Assembly: GCA_051653605.1 (NCBI GenBank)
Contig: JBOFWL010000117.1
Coordinates: 1-64,000 of the forward strand
DNA from: JBOFWL01 sp051653605
Lineage (GTDB): Bacteria; Spirochaetota; Brevinematia; Brevinematales; Brevinemataceae
Length of the DNA stretch: 64,000 nucleotides
Direction of reading: 5' to 3'
A program made the translations under genes and the position numbers. Positions 22,441-31,537 of this stretch are shown in pieces. The notes under the pieces were generated by a model. That model saw only the letters and a list, made by a program, of their open reading frames with translations, did no database searches and was not told where the DNA came from. Position 1 is the first letter of the stretch, and every line of letters starts with the position of its first letter.

Positions 22441-23142
22441 TTACTTCCTTAAATCGTCAATAATTTGAGTCTTATTTTTAGTTTTATCATCTACCTGCTT
22501 AATGATTTTAGCTGGATTGCCAGCAGCAACTGCGCCGGCGGGAACATCCTCTAGAACAACAGCCCCAGCTCCAACAACAGCCCCTTTGCCGATGCGAATA
22601 CCTTCTACGATGACGGCATTGGCTCCGATTAAAACATCGTCTTCAACAATAACAGGGGTTGCACTTGGCGGCTCGATTACGCCTGCAAGGACAGCACCCG
22701 CACCTATATGACAATTTTTTCCAACGATAGCGCGCCCACCCAAAATAGCGCCCATATCGATCATTGTACCTTCACCGATTTCGGCACCGATGTTAATGAG
22801 GGCTCCCATCATAATAACGGCTCTATCTCCAATGGTCACTTTATCTCGAATAACAGCACCAGGCTCGATGCGAGCATTTGTGTGGCGGTAATCTAAAGTT
22901 GGCACTCCGGAATTACGGCGATCTATTTCGATATAGCTATCTTCGATGGCATTTTCATGTTGCTTGAGAAAAGGGGCTAATTGCTCCCAATCTCCAACAT
23001 ATAGGTTTCCGCCTTCAAAATGTTTAATTCCCTCGGGTGCTTTAGGGAGTTGTCCTTTAACCCAGCAACGAACATGAGTTTTTTTAGATGAGTTTTTGAT
23101 GAAAGCAATAAGTTCTTCAGAGCTAGTTGGTTTATTTGACAT
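22441..23142 (-). CDS. dapH: 2,3,4,5-tetrahydropyridine-2,6-dicarboxylate N-acetyltransferase
   Basis: A 233-residue left-handed beta-helix acetyltransferase with many hexapeptide turns (IGDRAVIMMGALINIGAEIGEGTMIDMGAILGG and so on in the middle third). The N-terminal domain with LIAFIKNSSKKTHVRCWVKG and the DYRHTNARIEPG segment are typical of DapH rather than the succinyl-transferring DapD. It acetylates tetrahydrodipicolinate in lysine and peptidoglycan-precursor synthesis. It lies between dapB and the aminotransferase in the operon. Confidence 0.92.
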   Translation of the reverse strand: MSNKPTSSEELIAFIKNSSKKTHVRCWVKGQLPKAPEGIKHFEGGNLYVGDWEQLAPFLKQHENAIEDSYIEIDRRNSGVPTLDYRHTNARIEPGAVIRDKVTIGDRAVIMMGALINIGAEIGEGTMIDMGAILGGRAIVGKNCHIGAGAVLAGVIEPPSATPVIVEDDVLIGANAVIVEGIRIGKGAVVGAGAVVLEDVPAGAVAAGNPAKIIKQVDDKTKNKTQIIDDLRK

Positions 23143-23156
23143 ATAATTATCCTCTA

Positions 23157-23855
23157 TTATTGATTAAAAATCATTTCCATGTTGTAAAGGCCTGCTGGCT
23201 TGCCAATAAGAAATTCTGAGGCTGTTAAAGCCCCTTGTACAAATACTTTTTTTGATAAAGCAGTGTGAGAGATTTCAATTATCTCGTCCTCACCGTAAAA
23301 AGCGATGGTATGTTCTCCAACAACTGTTCCTCCGCGAACGGCATGGATACCTAGCTGATTAGAAGAACGTTTAGCATCGCTGCCAGAACGCCCATGTATA
23401 ATTTCAAGTTCTTTAGATGAACTATTTACGATGGTTTTTGCTAGTGAATTTGCCGTCCCGCTGGGGGCATCAACTTTTTTGTTGTGGTGTTTTTCAATGA
23501 TCTCAATATCAAAATTTTTGCTGAGTAATGGTGTAATATATTGAAGTACTGCATGAAGAGTATTCACACCTAGAGAAGTGTTTGATGCTGGTAAAATAGC
23601 AATATTTTGTGAAAATTGGTCGATAAGAGAGCTAATTTCATTGCCCCAACCAGTTGTTGCTATCATTATAGGGATTTTATGAGTGTTTGCATAGGTTAAA
23701 ACACTCTCCATTCGAGAAAAATGCGAGAAACTAAGGATAACATCCCCTTTTTCTGTTGAAAATTCGTCTTGAGACACTACATCCCAGCCTTTTTGTAGGG
23801 CATATTCAACGCAAAGCCTGCCCATAACTCCTGTGCCATGTACTAACAGTTTCAT
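23157..23855 (-). CDS. dapB: 4-hydroxy-tetrahydrodipicolinate reductase
   Basis: A 232-residue NAD(P)H-dependent reductase. It has the N-terminal nucleotide-binding GTGVMGRL, a conserved ATTGW block, and the catalytic/substrate loop EKHHNKKVDAPSGTA with its paired histidines and lysine. GRSGSDAKR and HAVRGGTVVGEH follow as in the family. It is shorter than the E. coli enzyme (273), as in several other bacteria. The stop of dapA and the start of dapB overlap by one base. Confidence 0.92.
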   Translation of the reverse strand: MKLLVHGTGVMGRLCVEYALQKGWDVVSQDEFSTEKGDVILSFSHFSRMESVLTYANTHKIPIMIATTGWGNEISSLIDQFSQNIAILPASNTSLGVNTLHAVLQYITPLLSKNFDIEIIEKHHNKKVDAPSGTANSLAKTIVNSSSKELEIIHGRSGSDAKRSSNQLGIHAVRGGTVVGEHTIAFYGEDEIIEISHTALSKKVFVQGALTASEFLIGKPAGLYNMEMIFNQ

Positions 23856-24736
23856 TAAATCAACCCGTGGATTTTAAGAATTACTTTGAGCTTTTCGATA
23901 GATTCTTCCGACATTGGCCCTATAGGCATACGGCAAGGGCCTACATTCATTCCCATGAGATTCAACGCCTCTTTTACAGGGGCAGGGTTGGTTTCAATGA
24001 ACATGATATTATTAAGATCATTGTACTTAAGTTGTAATGATGCTGCAGAAGCTGTATTGCCGGCGAGAAAATCAGAGGTCATCTGCTGAATAATAGAAGG
24101 GATAATATTAGCTGAAACTGAACAAACTCCAATGCCTCCAATAGACATAATTGGAATGGTGATGTCATCGTTGCCGGAGAAAATTTCAAGTTGAGGAATC
24201 TCTCTAGCACACTCTACCGCATAAGACATATTACCACTAGCTTCTTTAAGCATAGTAATATTGGGGATTTGTGCAATTTCTTTTAAAAGTTTTATGGAGA
24301 GATGAACCCCAGTACGACCAGGCACATTATAAACGGCAATTGGTCTACCTGCGGCAGCTTCGGCAATACTTTTGTAATAGTGGAGGATACCACTATCATT
24401 TCCTTTGTTATAATAAGGAGTTACAGCAAGAATACCATCTACGCCAGCCTCGATAGCTACCTTAGTTTGCTCTACAGCTAAACGAGTATCGTTGGCGCCG
24501 GTTCCTGCAATAACGGGAATGCGTCCTTTGGTATGTTGAACGGCCAATTTGTAAAGAGTAGCTTTTTCAGCAGAGCTAAGTACAGCACTTTCTCCTGTGG
24601 TTCCTACGGGAAATAAAGCTTGAATACCGTTAGAAATCTGAAATTCGATGAGTTCTGCAAACTTGGATTGATTAATTTCTAATTGATCGTCGAATGGGGT
24701 AACTAAAGCTACACCAGCGCCTTTAAACAATGACAT
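23855..24736 (-). CDS. dapA: 4-hydroxy-tetrahydrodipicolinate synthase
   Basis: A 293-residue TIM-barrel aldolase condensing pyruvate and aspartate semialdehyde. VGTTGES near residue 42, the catalytic tyrosine in YNVPGRTG, the Schiff-base lysine in MLKEASGN and SGNDD are all present. The length is normal. It lies downstream of asd and upstream of dapB, in pathway order. Confidence 0.95.
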   Translation of the reverse strand: MSLFKGAGVALVTPFDDQLEINQSKFAELIEFQISNGIQALFPVGTTGESAVLSSAEKATLYKLAVQHTKGRIPVIAGTGANDTRLAVEQTKVAIEAGVDGILAVTPYYNKGNDSGILHYYKSIAEAAAGRPIAVYNVPGRTGVHLSIKLLKEIAQIPNITMLKEASGNMSYAVECAREIPQLEIFSGNDDITIPIMSIGGIGVCSVSANIIPSIIQQMTSDFLAGNTASAASLQLKYNDLNNIMFIETNPAPVKEALNLMGMNVGPCRMPIGPMSEESIEKLKVILKIHGLI

Positions 24737-24745
24737 ATTTTCCTC

Positions 24746-25729
24746 CTATTTTGGGATGAATATTCGAGCAATCTGCAATGCGTTGGCCGCGGCACCTTTG
24801 CGGATGTTATCAGCTGCACACCAAAAGTTAATTCCATTTGGCACACTGAAATCTTGACGAACACGCCCCACAAGGACAGAATCTTGACCAGTTGCGTTTA
24901 TTGCAAGAGGGTAAATACTTTGAGAGGGGTCATCAGTAAGAGTAATCCCTGGAAATTGAGATAAAACCTCTTTAGCTTTTTCTGCAGTCACAGGGGATGA
25001 TAATTCAACATTAACACTAACACTGTGTCCGTTAAAAACAGGCACACGAACACAAGTTGCTGTAACTGGAAGATCAGGTATATTCAGAATTTTTCGTGTC
25101 TCGTTGATCATTTTTTCTTCTTCTTTTGTGTAGCCGTTATCTAAAAATTGATCAATTTGAGGAATACAGTTATTAAAGATAGGGTGGGGATAGAAAGAAT
25201 TTTCTTTACCTTCTATACCTTCTTGAAGATCGTTAATCCCCTTGATGCCACTACCAGAAACAGCCTGGTAACTACTATATATAACTCGTTTTAACCCAAA
25301 AGCATCATGGAGGGCTTTCAGAGGAAGAACACATTGAATAGTTGAGCAATTAGGATTTGCAATGATTCCTCTATGATTTTTTGCAGCCATCGAATTCACT
25401 TCGGGAACCACGAGAGGAACAGACTCATCCATACGCCAAGCAGAAGAATTATCAATAACGACAATACCTTTTTGAGCAGCGATAGGCGCAAACTGTTTAG
25501 AGACATCTCCACCGGCTGAAAATAATGCAACATCAATAGCTCGATCAAAACTAGAAGAGTTTAGTTCTTCTACAGTGTAGGGTGCGCCTCTGAAAACAAT
25601 GGTTTTGCCCTTACTTTTGGCGGATGCAAAAAAATAAATATTTGTTATAGGGATATCAATATATTCTTCTAAAACAGTGCGGAAAGCCTCGCCAACAACG
25701 CCTGTTGATCCAACAATGGCTATATTCAT
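24746..25729 (-). CDS. asd: Aspartate-semialdehyde dehydrogenase
   Basis: A 327-residue enzyme making aspartate semialdehyde from aspartyl phosphate. It has the nucleotide-binding start IAIVGSTGVVGEAF, the catalytic cysteine in NPNCSTIQ, SSYQAVSGSG and the late HSVSVNVE motif with the catalytic histidine. It follows lysC by about 20 bases in the same operon. Confidence 0.95.
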   Translation of the reverse strand: MNIAIVGSTGVVGEAFRTVLEEYIDIPITNIYFFASAKSKGKTIVFRGAPYTVEELNSSSFDRAIDVALFSAGGDVSKQFAPIAAQKGIVVIDNSSAWRMDESVPLVVPEVNSMAAKNHRGIIANPNCSTIQCVLPLKALHDAFGLKRVIYSSYQAVSGSGIKGINDLQEGIEGKENSFYPHPIFNNCIPQIDQFLDNGYTKEEEKMINETRKILNIPDLPVTATCVRVPVFNGHSVSVNVELSSPVTAEKAKEVLSQFPGITLTDDPSQSIYPLAINATGQDSVLVGRVRQDFSVPNGINFWCAADNIRKGAAANALQIARIFIPK

Positions 25730-25749
25730 TTATAATCTCTCCAATGGAT

Positions 25750-26949
25750 TTAAAGTTCGAATTCCGCGGCAGCGGCCTGGGCTGCTTTATCAATGAGGGT
25801 GCGAGGAACAGAACAAGAAATACTAATTTCAGATGTGCTTACTTGATAAAACTCTACACCAGCTTGACTTAATGCAGTAAAGAATCGACCAGCAACACCA
25901 GAGTTATGCACCATTCCAATACCAATTACCGATATCATACCCAAACTACTATTTACATCGACAACCATTTCGGGTTGTATTTTTCGAATTTTATCTAGTG
26001 CCTTATCGAGAAGAAATCGCTCTGAAGGTATGGTGCTAAACGATAGTCGAGCAATGCCATCGTGAATATTTTGAATAATAAGGTTGATATTAACTCCGCA
26101 ATTATTAAGAATGGTGAAAATTTCGGCCATAGCAGATGCAGTGTAATTTAATTTTGCAAGAGTTGTGATTTCAATTTCACGAGTAATACTAATACCTGTA
26201 ATTAATTTATCTTCAAGCATGTATTCTTTTTCCACGATATAAGTTCCTCCTACCTGTGAAAGAGTTCGTCCTACAAAAATAGGTACTCCAAATTTTTTGC
26301 CAATTTCAACAGCTCGGGTTTCCATCACTTTTGCTCCGAGGTGAGCCATATCCATCATTTCATCATAGGAAATTGTTTCTAGCATTTTTGCTGAGGGATA
26401 AATTCTAGGATCGATCCCATAAATGCCGTCAACATCTGTATAGATTCGACACTCACACTTAAGAGATGCAGCGAGGGCAACGGCACTAGTATCAGAGCCA
26501 CCACGCCCTAGGGTTGATACACTCCCATCAGCGGTGACCCCTTGAAACCCAGCGACAAAGACAATTTTATCCTGAGCAAGATAGGATTCGATTGTTTTTG
26601 GATCGATAGATTTAATTTGATTTTTAGTTGGAATTCCCGCAGTAAGAATTCCCGCTTGAGCACCACTTAATGATACAGCAGAAGCACCTAATGCTTCGGC
26701 AGCAATAGCGAGGAGACTTATAGTCTGTATTTCTCCTGTAGCCATAAGAGCGTCTAATTCGCGAAGAGATGGCGTGGGTGTAACCTCTCTAGCAAGGGAG
26801 ATGAGAGAATCTGTTGTTTTCCCCATGGCTGAGGCAACAACAACAAGTTGATTTCCTTGTGCCTTTAATGCTACTAGATACTCAGCAATTGCTTTGATTT
26901 TCTCGATAGTAGCTACACTGGACCCACCATATTTTAAGACCAAACGCAT
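25750..26949 (-). CDS. lysC: Aspartokinase
   Basis: A 399-residue kinase starting the aspartate family pathway. KYGGSS near the N-terminus, GRGGSDTSA and the FAGFQG region form the catalytic domain, followed by tandem ACT regulatory domains (about 260-399), which usually bind lysine or threonine for feedback inhibition. The start at 26,949 (MRLVLKYGGSS) has an AGAGG site. A longer frame to 27,075 runs without a stop through the intrinsic terminator and adds 42 unlikely residues, so I rejected it. It heads the operon lysC-asd-dapA-dapB-dapH-aminotransferase-lysE-lysE. Confidence 0.95.
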   Translation of the reverse strand: MRLVLKYGGSSVATIEKIKAIAEYLVALKAQGNQLVVVASAMGKTTDSLISLAREVTPTPSLRELDALMATGEIQTISLLAIAAEALGASAVSLSGAQAGILTAGIPTKNQIKSIDPKTIESYLAQDKIVFVAGFQGVTADGSVSTLGRGGSDTSAVALAASLKCECRIYTDVDGIYGIDPRIYPSAKMLETISYDEMMDMAHLGAKVMETRAVEIGKKFGVPIFVGRTLSQVGGTYIVEKEYMLEDKLITGISITREIEITTLAKLNYTASAMAEIFTILNNCGVNINLIIQNIHDGIARLSFSTIPSERFLLDKALDKIRKIQPEMVVDVNSSLGMISVIGIGMVHNSGVAGRFFTALSQAGVEFYQVSTSEISISCSVPRTLIDKAAQAAAAEFEL

Positions 26950-27171
26950 AAAAACCTCTGTTTTCATAAAAAAACCGGCACATATTATGCCGGCATAGTA
27001 TATATTGTCTTTAATTTTGATGGATTTAACAGAAAGTCTACCTACAAAGATGCTTGCCAATGATGATTTTGACAACTTTATAGTGTGTTTAATTACTCTC
27101 TGAATAAGACACTCTTTGATTGCCAGCTATTGCCGTATACAAAGAGTACGCAGCCTAACCTGTTTGGACTG
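26950..27171 (-). promoter_or_regulatory. lysC leader with candidate attenuator
   Basis: About 215 bases lie between the predicted transcription start (near 27,165) and the lysC ATG. Near the 5' end ACTCTTTG (complement of 27,140-27,147) pairs with CAAAGAGT (complement of 27,111-27,118). Near the 3' end a complete intrinsic terminator sits before lysC. I compared it by eye with the lysine riboswitch and T-box and found neither. A run with four lysine codons in ten (SVKSIKIKDN) in an open frame just before the terminator is suggestive but has no stop before lysC. Confidence 0.5.
26968..26993 (-). terminator. Intrinsic terminator inside the lysC leader
   Basis: On the minus strand CCGGCA and TGCCGG pair around TAATATG-like loop sequence and are followed by seven T residues. 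It ends about 19 bases before the lysC start, so it must be read through for expression of the operon. Confidence 0.8.
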
Positions 27172-27200
27172 ATTATAAAGCTTTTTTAACATAAAGTCAA
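27172..27200 (-). promoter_or_regulatory. Promoter of the lysC-dap operon
   Basis: Minus-strand TTGACT (27,195-27,200) and TATAAT (27,172-27,177) with a 17-base spacer. Strong consensus match. Confidence 0.8.
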
Positions 27201-27326
27201 TATTTCAGCATCATTTTCTGTTGTTTTTATAAGAGGAGTTATATAGAAGAGAGTAGGGAGAATAAAGGGTTGATAGAGAAAGATGAGCTTTTAGGATAAT
27301 CTATTTTAAGAAGAATGTCAATATTT

Positions 27327-27686
27327 TTATGATTTTTCTAATAAGTGTGCTTCTTCTTCAAATTTGATGAATAGATGAATAATACTTTGAATAATAGATT
27401 TATGATCCATAAAGTAAGATAGGGCATCCTCATATGAGAAAAAACGACGCATAATAGAATAAGGTTTTCCAGTTAGTCTTGTATAGCAATTTATCTCAAG
27501 GGTTATTTTTCCCCAATCGCCGATTGCATTTTTATCAAGGCATAACATTATGTAAGACCCTTCATGAGAACGCACTCTTATTTCATAGCGCAGCTCATCA
27601 TTTCTGATGATATCAAAAATATGAGAGCCCATACAGGATCTCATTTCGTTGATAATTTCTCGACGCTGCACAGATGTATCTGTCAT
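27327..27686 (-). CDS. Hypothetical cytoplasmic protein
   Basis: A 119-residue protein without signal peptide or membrane segment. It is mixed alpha/beta with a central beta-rich part (RYEIRVRSHEGSYIMLCLDK, GKITLEINCYTRL) and a helical acidic C-terminus (SIIHLFIKFEEEAHLLEK). I recognise no family. It lies between the lysC promoter and the sufB upstream region and appears monocistronic. The 150 bases on either side show no other gene. Confidence 0.6.
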   Translation of the reverse strand: MTDTSVQRREIINEMRSCMGSHIFDIIRNDELRYEIRVRSHEGSYIMLCLDKNAIGDWGKITLEINCYTRLTGKPYSIMRRFFSYEDALSYFMDHKSIIQSIIHLFIKFEEEAHLLEKS

Positions 27687-27819
27687 AATCCACCCCTCAT
27701 TATATAATGAATAAGTTTACATATATAATATACATTTGATTTGCTTCGAATCCAAATATTTCCTAAATATATTTAAATAAGAATTTCACTATATAGATAG
27801 AGTTTATGTTTTAATAAAT

Positions 27820-28045
27820 AAAAAACTCCCCGCGGAAAGCGAGGAAGTTTTGGTAGAGCAGAAGCTCTGAGATTTGATCTAAGCGGTTATAGATGCCTAT
27901 AACCAGCCTTCTCTAACACACGAATGCAGAAACACTCATGCTAAGTGAAGAAGCAGAACCCCCCCCACAATATCTATTATTTACTGTATCCTGATTCTGC
28001 ATAGGGCGCACCCCATCCAAATGCACTAAGTATTGTTGCCTAAAA
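27820..28045 (-). ncRNA. Candidate structured RNA of unknown class
   Basis: In a very AT-rich 498-base gap this block is much richer in G and C and contains several hairpins: GGTTATAG-ATGC-CTATAACC (27,885-27,904, perfect), AGAGC-AGAA-GCTCT (27,856-27,869), and GCAGAA...TTCTGC arms about 40 bases apart (near 27,952 and 27,995). On the minus strand it ends in a terminator-like hairpin (27,823-27,850) followed by T-rich sequence. I could not match it to 6S, SRP, tmRNA or RNase P signatures by eye. The strand is inferred from the terminator only. Confidence 0.35.
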
Positions 28046-28080
28046 AAAGATTCGTAATTTCAAAAAAAATAAAAAACGTC

Positions 28081-28110
28081 TTGAACCGAGTATCATATTT
28101 TTGTTATAAT
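28081..28110 (+). promoter_or_regulatory. Promoter of the suf operon
   Basis: TTGAAC (28,081-28,086) and TATAAT (28,105-28,110), spacer 18. It leaves a leader of about 70 bases before sufB. No Fur- or IscR-type site could be recognised. Confidence 0.7.
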
Positions 28111-28184
28111 AGCAACATGTGAGTTTCTTTCGAGTATATTTTATGCTGAAAAATATAATATAATATAACATAAAGAGGTATCTT

Positions 28185-29630
28185 ATGAGTGATGACGCTC
28201 TTCATTCTTTTATAGAGCAAGAATATCAACATGGTTTTTCAACGGATGTTGAGGTTGATCAAATGCCCCCAGGTCTTAGCGAAGATACAATTATTGCGAT
28301 TAGCCAGAAAAAAGGCGAACCCCAATACATGCTAGATTTTCGTCTTAAAGCCTATCGTCAATGGCTTGAAATGAAAGAGCCTCACTGGAGTCGTAATGAT
28401 ATTGAAAAAATTGATTATCAAGCTTTACGTTATTATTCAGCTCCCAGAGTTCGTACTGGCCCTAAAAAAGAATCACTAGATGAAGTAGATCCAGAAGTTT
28501 TAAAAACTTTTGAGAGACTAGGGATTCCCCTTATCGAACAAAAACGTTTAGCAAATGTTGCTGTTGATGCTGTTTTCGACTCTACATCTGTTGCAACAAC
28601 TCACCAAAAATTCCTTAAACGTCATGGAATTATTTTCTGCTCTATCACCGAGGCCATCAAAGAACATCCCGAGCTTATCCAAAAATATTTAGGTTCGGTA
28701 GTGCCTCCAGGAGATAATTTCTATGCTTGTTTAAATACTGCCGTATTTACAGATGGTTCTTTTTGTTATATCCCAAAAGGGGTTAAGGCTCCAATGGATA
28801 TCAGTACTTATTTCCGCATCAATTCACAGGAGACAGGGCAGTTCGAACGAACACTTATCATAGCTGAAGAGGGTTCGTCTGTTAATTATATCGAAGGATG
28901 TACGGCGCCCCAGTATTCTAGCCATCAATTGCACGCAGCTGTTGTTGAAATTTATGCTCATAAAGATGCGGTAGTTAACTATTCAACAGTGCAAAATTGG
29001 TTCCCTGGAAGCAAAGATGGACAAGGTGGGATCTACAACTTAGTTACTAAGCGTGGTATTTGTGCTGGTGAAAACGCTAAAATTACATGGACACAAATCG
29101 AAGTGGGTTCTGCAGTTACATGGAAATATCCCTCTGTTATTCTTAAAGGTGATGGGTCTCGTGGGGAATTCTACTCTGTTGCACTTACTAACAATAAAAT
29201 GCAAGCAGATACCGGTACAAGAATGATTCACGTGGGTAAGAATACCTCTTCATATATTGTTTCTAAAGGTATCAGTGCAGGGCAAAGCCGAAATGTTTAC
29301 CGATCATTGGTTAACTTTGCACCAACAGCAACTAATAGTAAGAATTTTACACAGTGTGATTCCATGCTCATAGGAGGGGATTGTTCTGCGGTTACGTATC
29401 CTTACATTGAGGTAAAACATCCTACAACTCAAATTGCCCACGAAGCAACTACTACTCAAATCAGCGAAGAGCAAATCTTCTATTTACAAAGTAGAGGGCT
29501 TAGTGGAGAACAGGCTATCTCCTTTATTCTTAATGGTTTCTGTCAAGAAGTCTTTAAGAAATTGCCAGCGGAGTTTTCAGTGGAAGCAGTGAGATTACTC
29601 GAGCTTAAACTCGAAGATTCTATTGGTTAA
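28185..29630 (+). CDS. sufB: Fe-S cluster assembly scaffold SufB
   Basis: A 481-residue scaffold of the SufBC2D complex. The N-terminus has GLSEDTI and the PQYMLDFRLKAY...W segment typical of SufB; the core beta-helix has the YIEGCTAPQYSSHQLHAAVVEIYAH, VQNWFPG and THVGKNTSS-like blocks, and near the end SEEQIFYLQSRGLSGEQAISFILNGF. It heads a five-gene operon sufB-C-D-S-U with tight or overlapping junctions, the Firmicutes/spirochaete type of SUF system using SufU. Confidence 0.95.
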   Translation: MSDDALHSFIEQEYQHGFSTDVEVDQMPPGLSEDTIIAISQKKGEPQYMLDFRLKAYRQWLEMKEPHWSRNDIEKIDYQALRYYSAPRVRTGPKKESLDEVDPEVLKTFERLGIPLIEQKRLANVAVDAVFDSTSVATTHQKFLKRHGIIFCSITEAIKEHPELIQKYLGSVVPPGDNFYACLNTAVFTDGSFCYIPKGVKAPMDISTYFRINSQETGQFERTLIIAEEGSSVNYIEGCTAPQYSSHQLHAAVVEIYAHKDAVVNYSTVQNWFPGSKDGQGGIYNLVTKRGICAGENAKITWTQIEVGSAVTWKYPSVILKGDGSRGEFYSVALTNNKMQADTGTRMIHVGKNTSSYIVSKGISAGQSRNVYRSLVNFAPTATNSKNFTQCDSMLIGGDCSAVTYPYIEVKHPTTQIAHEATTTQISEEQIFYLQSRGLSGEQAISFILNGFCQEVFKKLPAEFSVEAVRLLELKLEDSIG

Positions 29631-29669
29631 TCTTTATCTAAAATAATTTAATATTAAAAAGGAACAAAT

Positions 29670-30431
29670 ATGTTAAAAATAATGGATCTCCACGCTTCTG
29701 TCGATGGTAAAGAAATTTTAAAAGGTATTACTCTTACGTTTAATAAGGGCGAAACTCATGCTATTATGGGGCGAAATGGATGTGGAAAAAGCACGCTTTC
29801 AAAGGTTATTGCAGGGCATCCAGCCTATGAAGTGACTAGTGGTGATATTCAAGTGCTTTCAGAAGGGTCTTATGTCTCTATTTTAGAGATGGAACCAGAA
29901 GAAAGAGCTGCTTTAGGTGTATTTGTTGGCTTTCAAAGCCCTATTTCTATCCCTGGGCTTGATAATGAAAGCTTTCTTCGCACGGTAACAAACACTCATC
30001 TCGAGCGCCACGGTAGAGACCGTATGGATGCCGCTGACTTTCGTGACTTTGTCCTTGAGAAAATGGCAGTCCTAGGAATGAATGAAGAATTTCTAAAGCG
30101 TGGGGTTAATAATAACTTTTCTGGTGGAGAACGCAAGAAAAATGAAATGCTTCAACTATCACTTCTTCAACCTAATCTTGCAATTTTAGATGAAATCGAC
30201 TCTGGGCTTGATGTTGATGCCTTGGCAGCTATCTGTAAGGATATTCTAACGCTTAAAACTAGTGACAATACTTTTGTGCTTATTACTCACTACGACCGTA
30301 TCTTGAAACACCTTAAGCCAGATTTTATCCATGTAATGCACGAAGGAAATCTCATTTTAAGTTCTTCCGATTCTGCTTTAGCTGCTCAAATTGAAGAAAA
30401 AGGCTTCGAATCTCTTATTGGAGCGAAATAA
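29670..30431 (+). CDS. sufC: Fe-S cluster assembly ATPase SufC
   Basis: A 253-residue ABC-type ATPase. Walker A GRNGCGKST (about 35-43), ABC signature NFSGGERKKNE and Walker B LAILDEIDSGLDVDAL are present, including the GLDVDAL loop typical of SufC. It drives conformational change of SufBD during cluster assembly. AAAGGAAC precedes the ATG. The stop overlaps the sufD start by one base. Confidence 0.96.
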   Translation: MLKIMDLHASVDGKEILKGITLTFNKGETHAIMGRNGCGKSTLSKVIAGHPAYEVTSGDIQVLSEGSYVSILEMEPEERAALGVFVGFQSPISIPGLDNESFLRTVTNTHLERHGRDRMDAADFRDFVLEKMAVLGMNEEFLKRGVNNNFSGGERKKNEMLQLSLLQPNLAILDEIDSGLDVDALAAICKDILTLKTSDNTFVLITHYDRILKHLKPDFIHVMHEGNLILSSSDSALAAQIEEKGFESLIGAK

Positions 30432-31537
30432 TGAGTCTTTATCAAATATTAACTCCCTCTTTTAATGGAACTCTCCCTTCTATTAAGGATGAAGAATACC
30501 GATATAGCGGGGTTCTTCCTGCAATTGAAAAACTAACAACTATTAACCAAGGTGTAGATATAAACACCCCTTGGACGGCAGCTTATTCTTTTGCGGCTGG
30601 CCGCCCAGCACCTGCAGATCTGCCTAAAAAAAGTTTTTCCAGTCTTCCAGCAGAGTTTCAACAGTTTAAAAACTATTTTAAGCAAGCTAGTCTTGCGGCA
30701 GATTCTTCCGTTAGCGAGTTAATCTTTCCTGCGGATAGTGATGAGCTACACATTAGTTTTGTTGCCTCTAAAAATTCTGCAAATAATCATAAAATCTTTA
30801 TTCACGTTGGAAAAGATAGAAGTGTTCGCCTCTATGTGCATATGCTTTCTCAAGAGAATAGTTTGATGATCCCTCAAATTTACTTAGATGCTCAAGAAAA
30901 TTCTCATATCGAACTAGTTTATGTTGCTGATAAAGCACATAATAAAGGGGTGCTATCTCCTATATTTGAAATGATTTCCCAAGAAAATGCTCATACATCG
31001 TTTCAAACGCTTTGTGATGGGCTTGAGTTTCAACGGCTTACATTTATGGGCTACGTTAAAGGGGCTGCTTCTCATATCGATCTCCGAACAGGGTTTTACC
31101 TCAAGAAAAATGAAAGATGTGATCTCTATGTTCGTATTTTTCATGATGGAGCAGATAGTACCAGCAACCAGATTATCAAAGCAGTTACTCTAGACGAATC
31201 TCAGATGAATTTTAACGCTCAAATTTATGCATCTCCTGTTGCTAAAAACATTTATGCTTACCAAAAACTTACAGGAATGCTTCTTGGTGAGAAGTCCCAA
31301 ATTTTCGCAAGACCTCAACTTGATATAGAATATTACGAGCTAGCTTGTTCTCATGGAGTATCTATTGGGGGATTTGATCCAGAAGAGCTCTTTTATGCCC
31401 AAAGTAGAGGGATTCCTGCAAAAGATATCTATCCTCTTCTTCTTTACGGCTTTTTTGGAGAACCTTTCATCGACCTTCCTTTAGAAGAATACTGGGTTTC
31501 CCAAGTGAAAAAAACATTGGGAGTTACCTTTGTCTAA
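30431..31537 (+). CDS. sufD: Fe-S cluster assembly protein SufD
   Basis: A 368-residue SufB paralogue forming the other half of the SufBC2D scaffold. The N-terminal part is divergent. The C-terminal beta-helix contains DLRTGFYLKKNERCDLYVRIFHDGADSTSNQ, KSQIFARPQLDIEYYELACSHGVSIGGFDPEELFYAQSRGI, with the conserved cysteine and histidine near position 300. Its start overlaps sufC by one base and its end overlaps sufS. Confidence 0.92.
   Translation: MSLYQILTPSFNGTLPSIKDEEYRYSGVLPAIEKLTTINQGVDINTPWTAAYSFAAGRPAPADLPKKSFSSLPAEFQQFKNYFKQASLAADSSVSELIFPADSDELHISFVASKNSANNHKIFIHVGKDRSVRLYVHMLSQENSLMIPQIYLDAQENSHIELVYVADKAHNKGVLSPIFEMISQENAHTSFQTLCDGLEFQRLTFMGYVKGAASHIDLRTGFYLKKNERCDLYVRIFHDGADSTSNQIIKAVTLDESQMNFNAQIYASPVAKNIYAYQKLTGMLLGEKSQIFARPQLDIEYYELACSHGVSIGGFDPEELFYAQSRGIPAKDIYPLLLYGFFGEPFIDLPLEEYWVSQVKKTLGVTFV

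Noticed and set aside
26950..27075. 42-residue N-terminal extension of aspartokinase from a TTG start
   Set aside because: It runs through the intrinsic terminator hairpin and T-run, has no family similarity, and the ATG at 26,949 with AGAGG gives a normal LysC N-terminus.
26950..27171. Lysine riboswitch (L-box) or T-box in the lysC leader
   Set aside because: The conserved core blocks of the L-box and the T-box sequence were not found by eye; only a promoter, a stem and a terminator are clear. A model scan would decide.
27820..28045. Assignment of the hairpin-rich block to 6S, SRP, tmRNA or RNase P RNA
   Set aside because: None of their signature sequences (for example the SRP tetraloop region, tmRNA T-arm or RNase P core) could be found on either strand.
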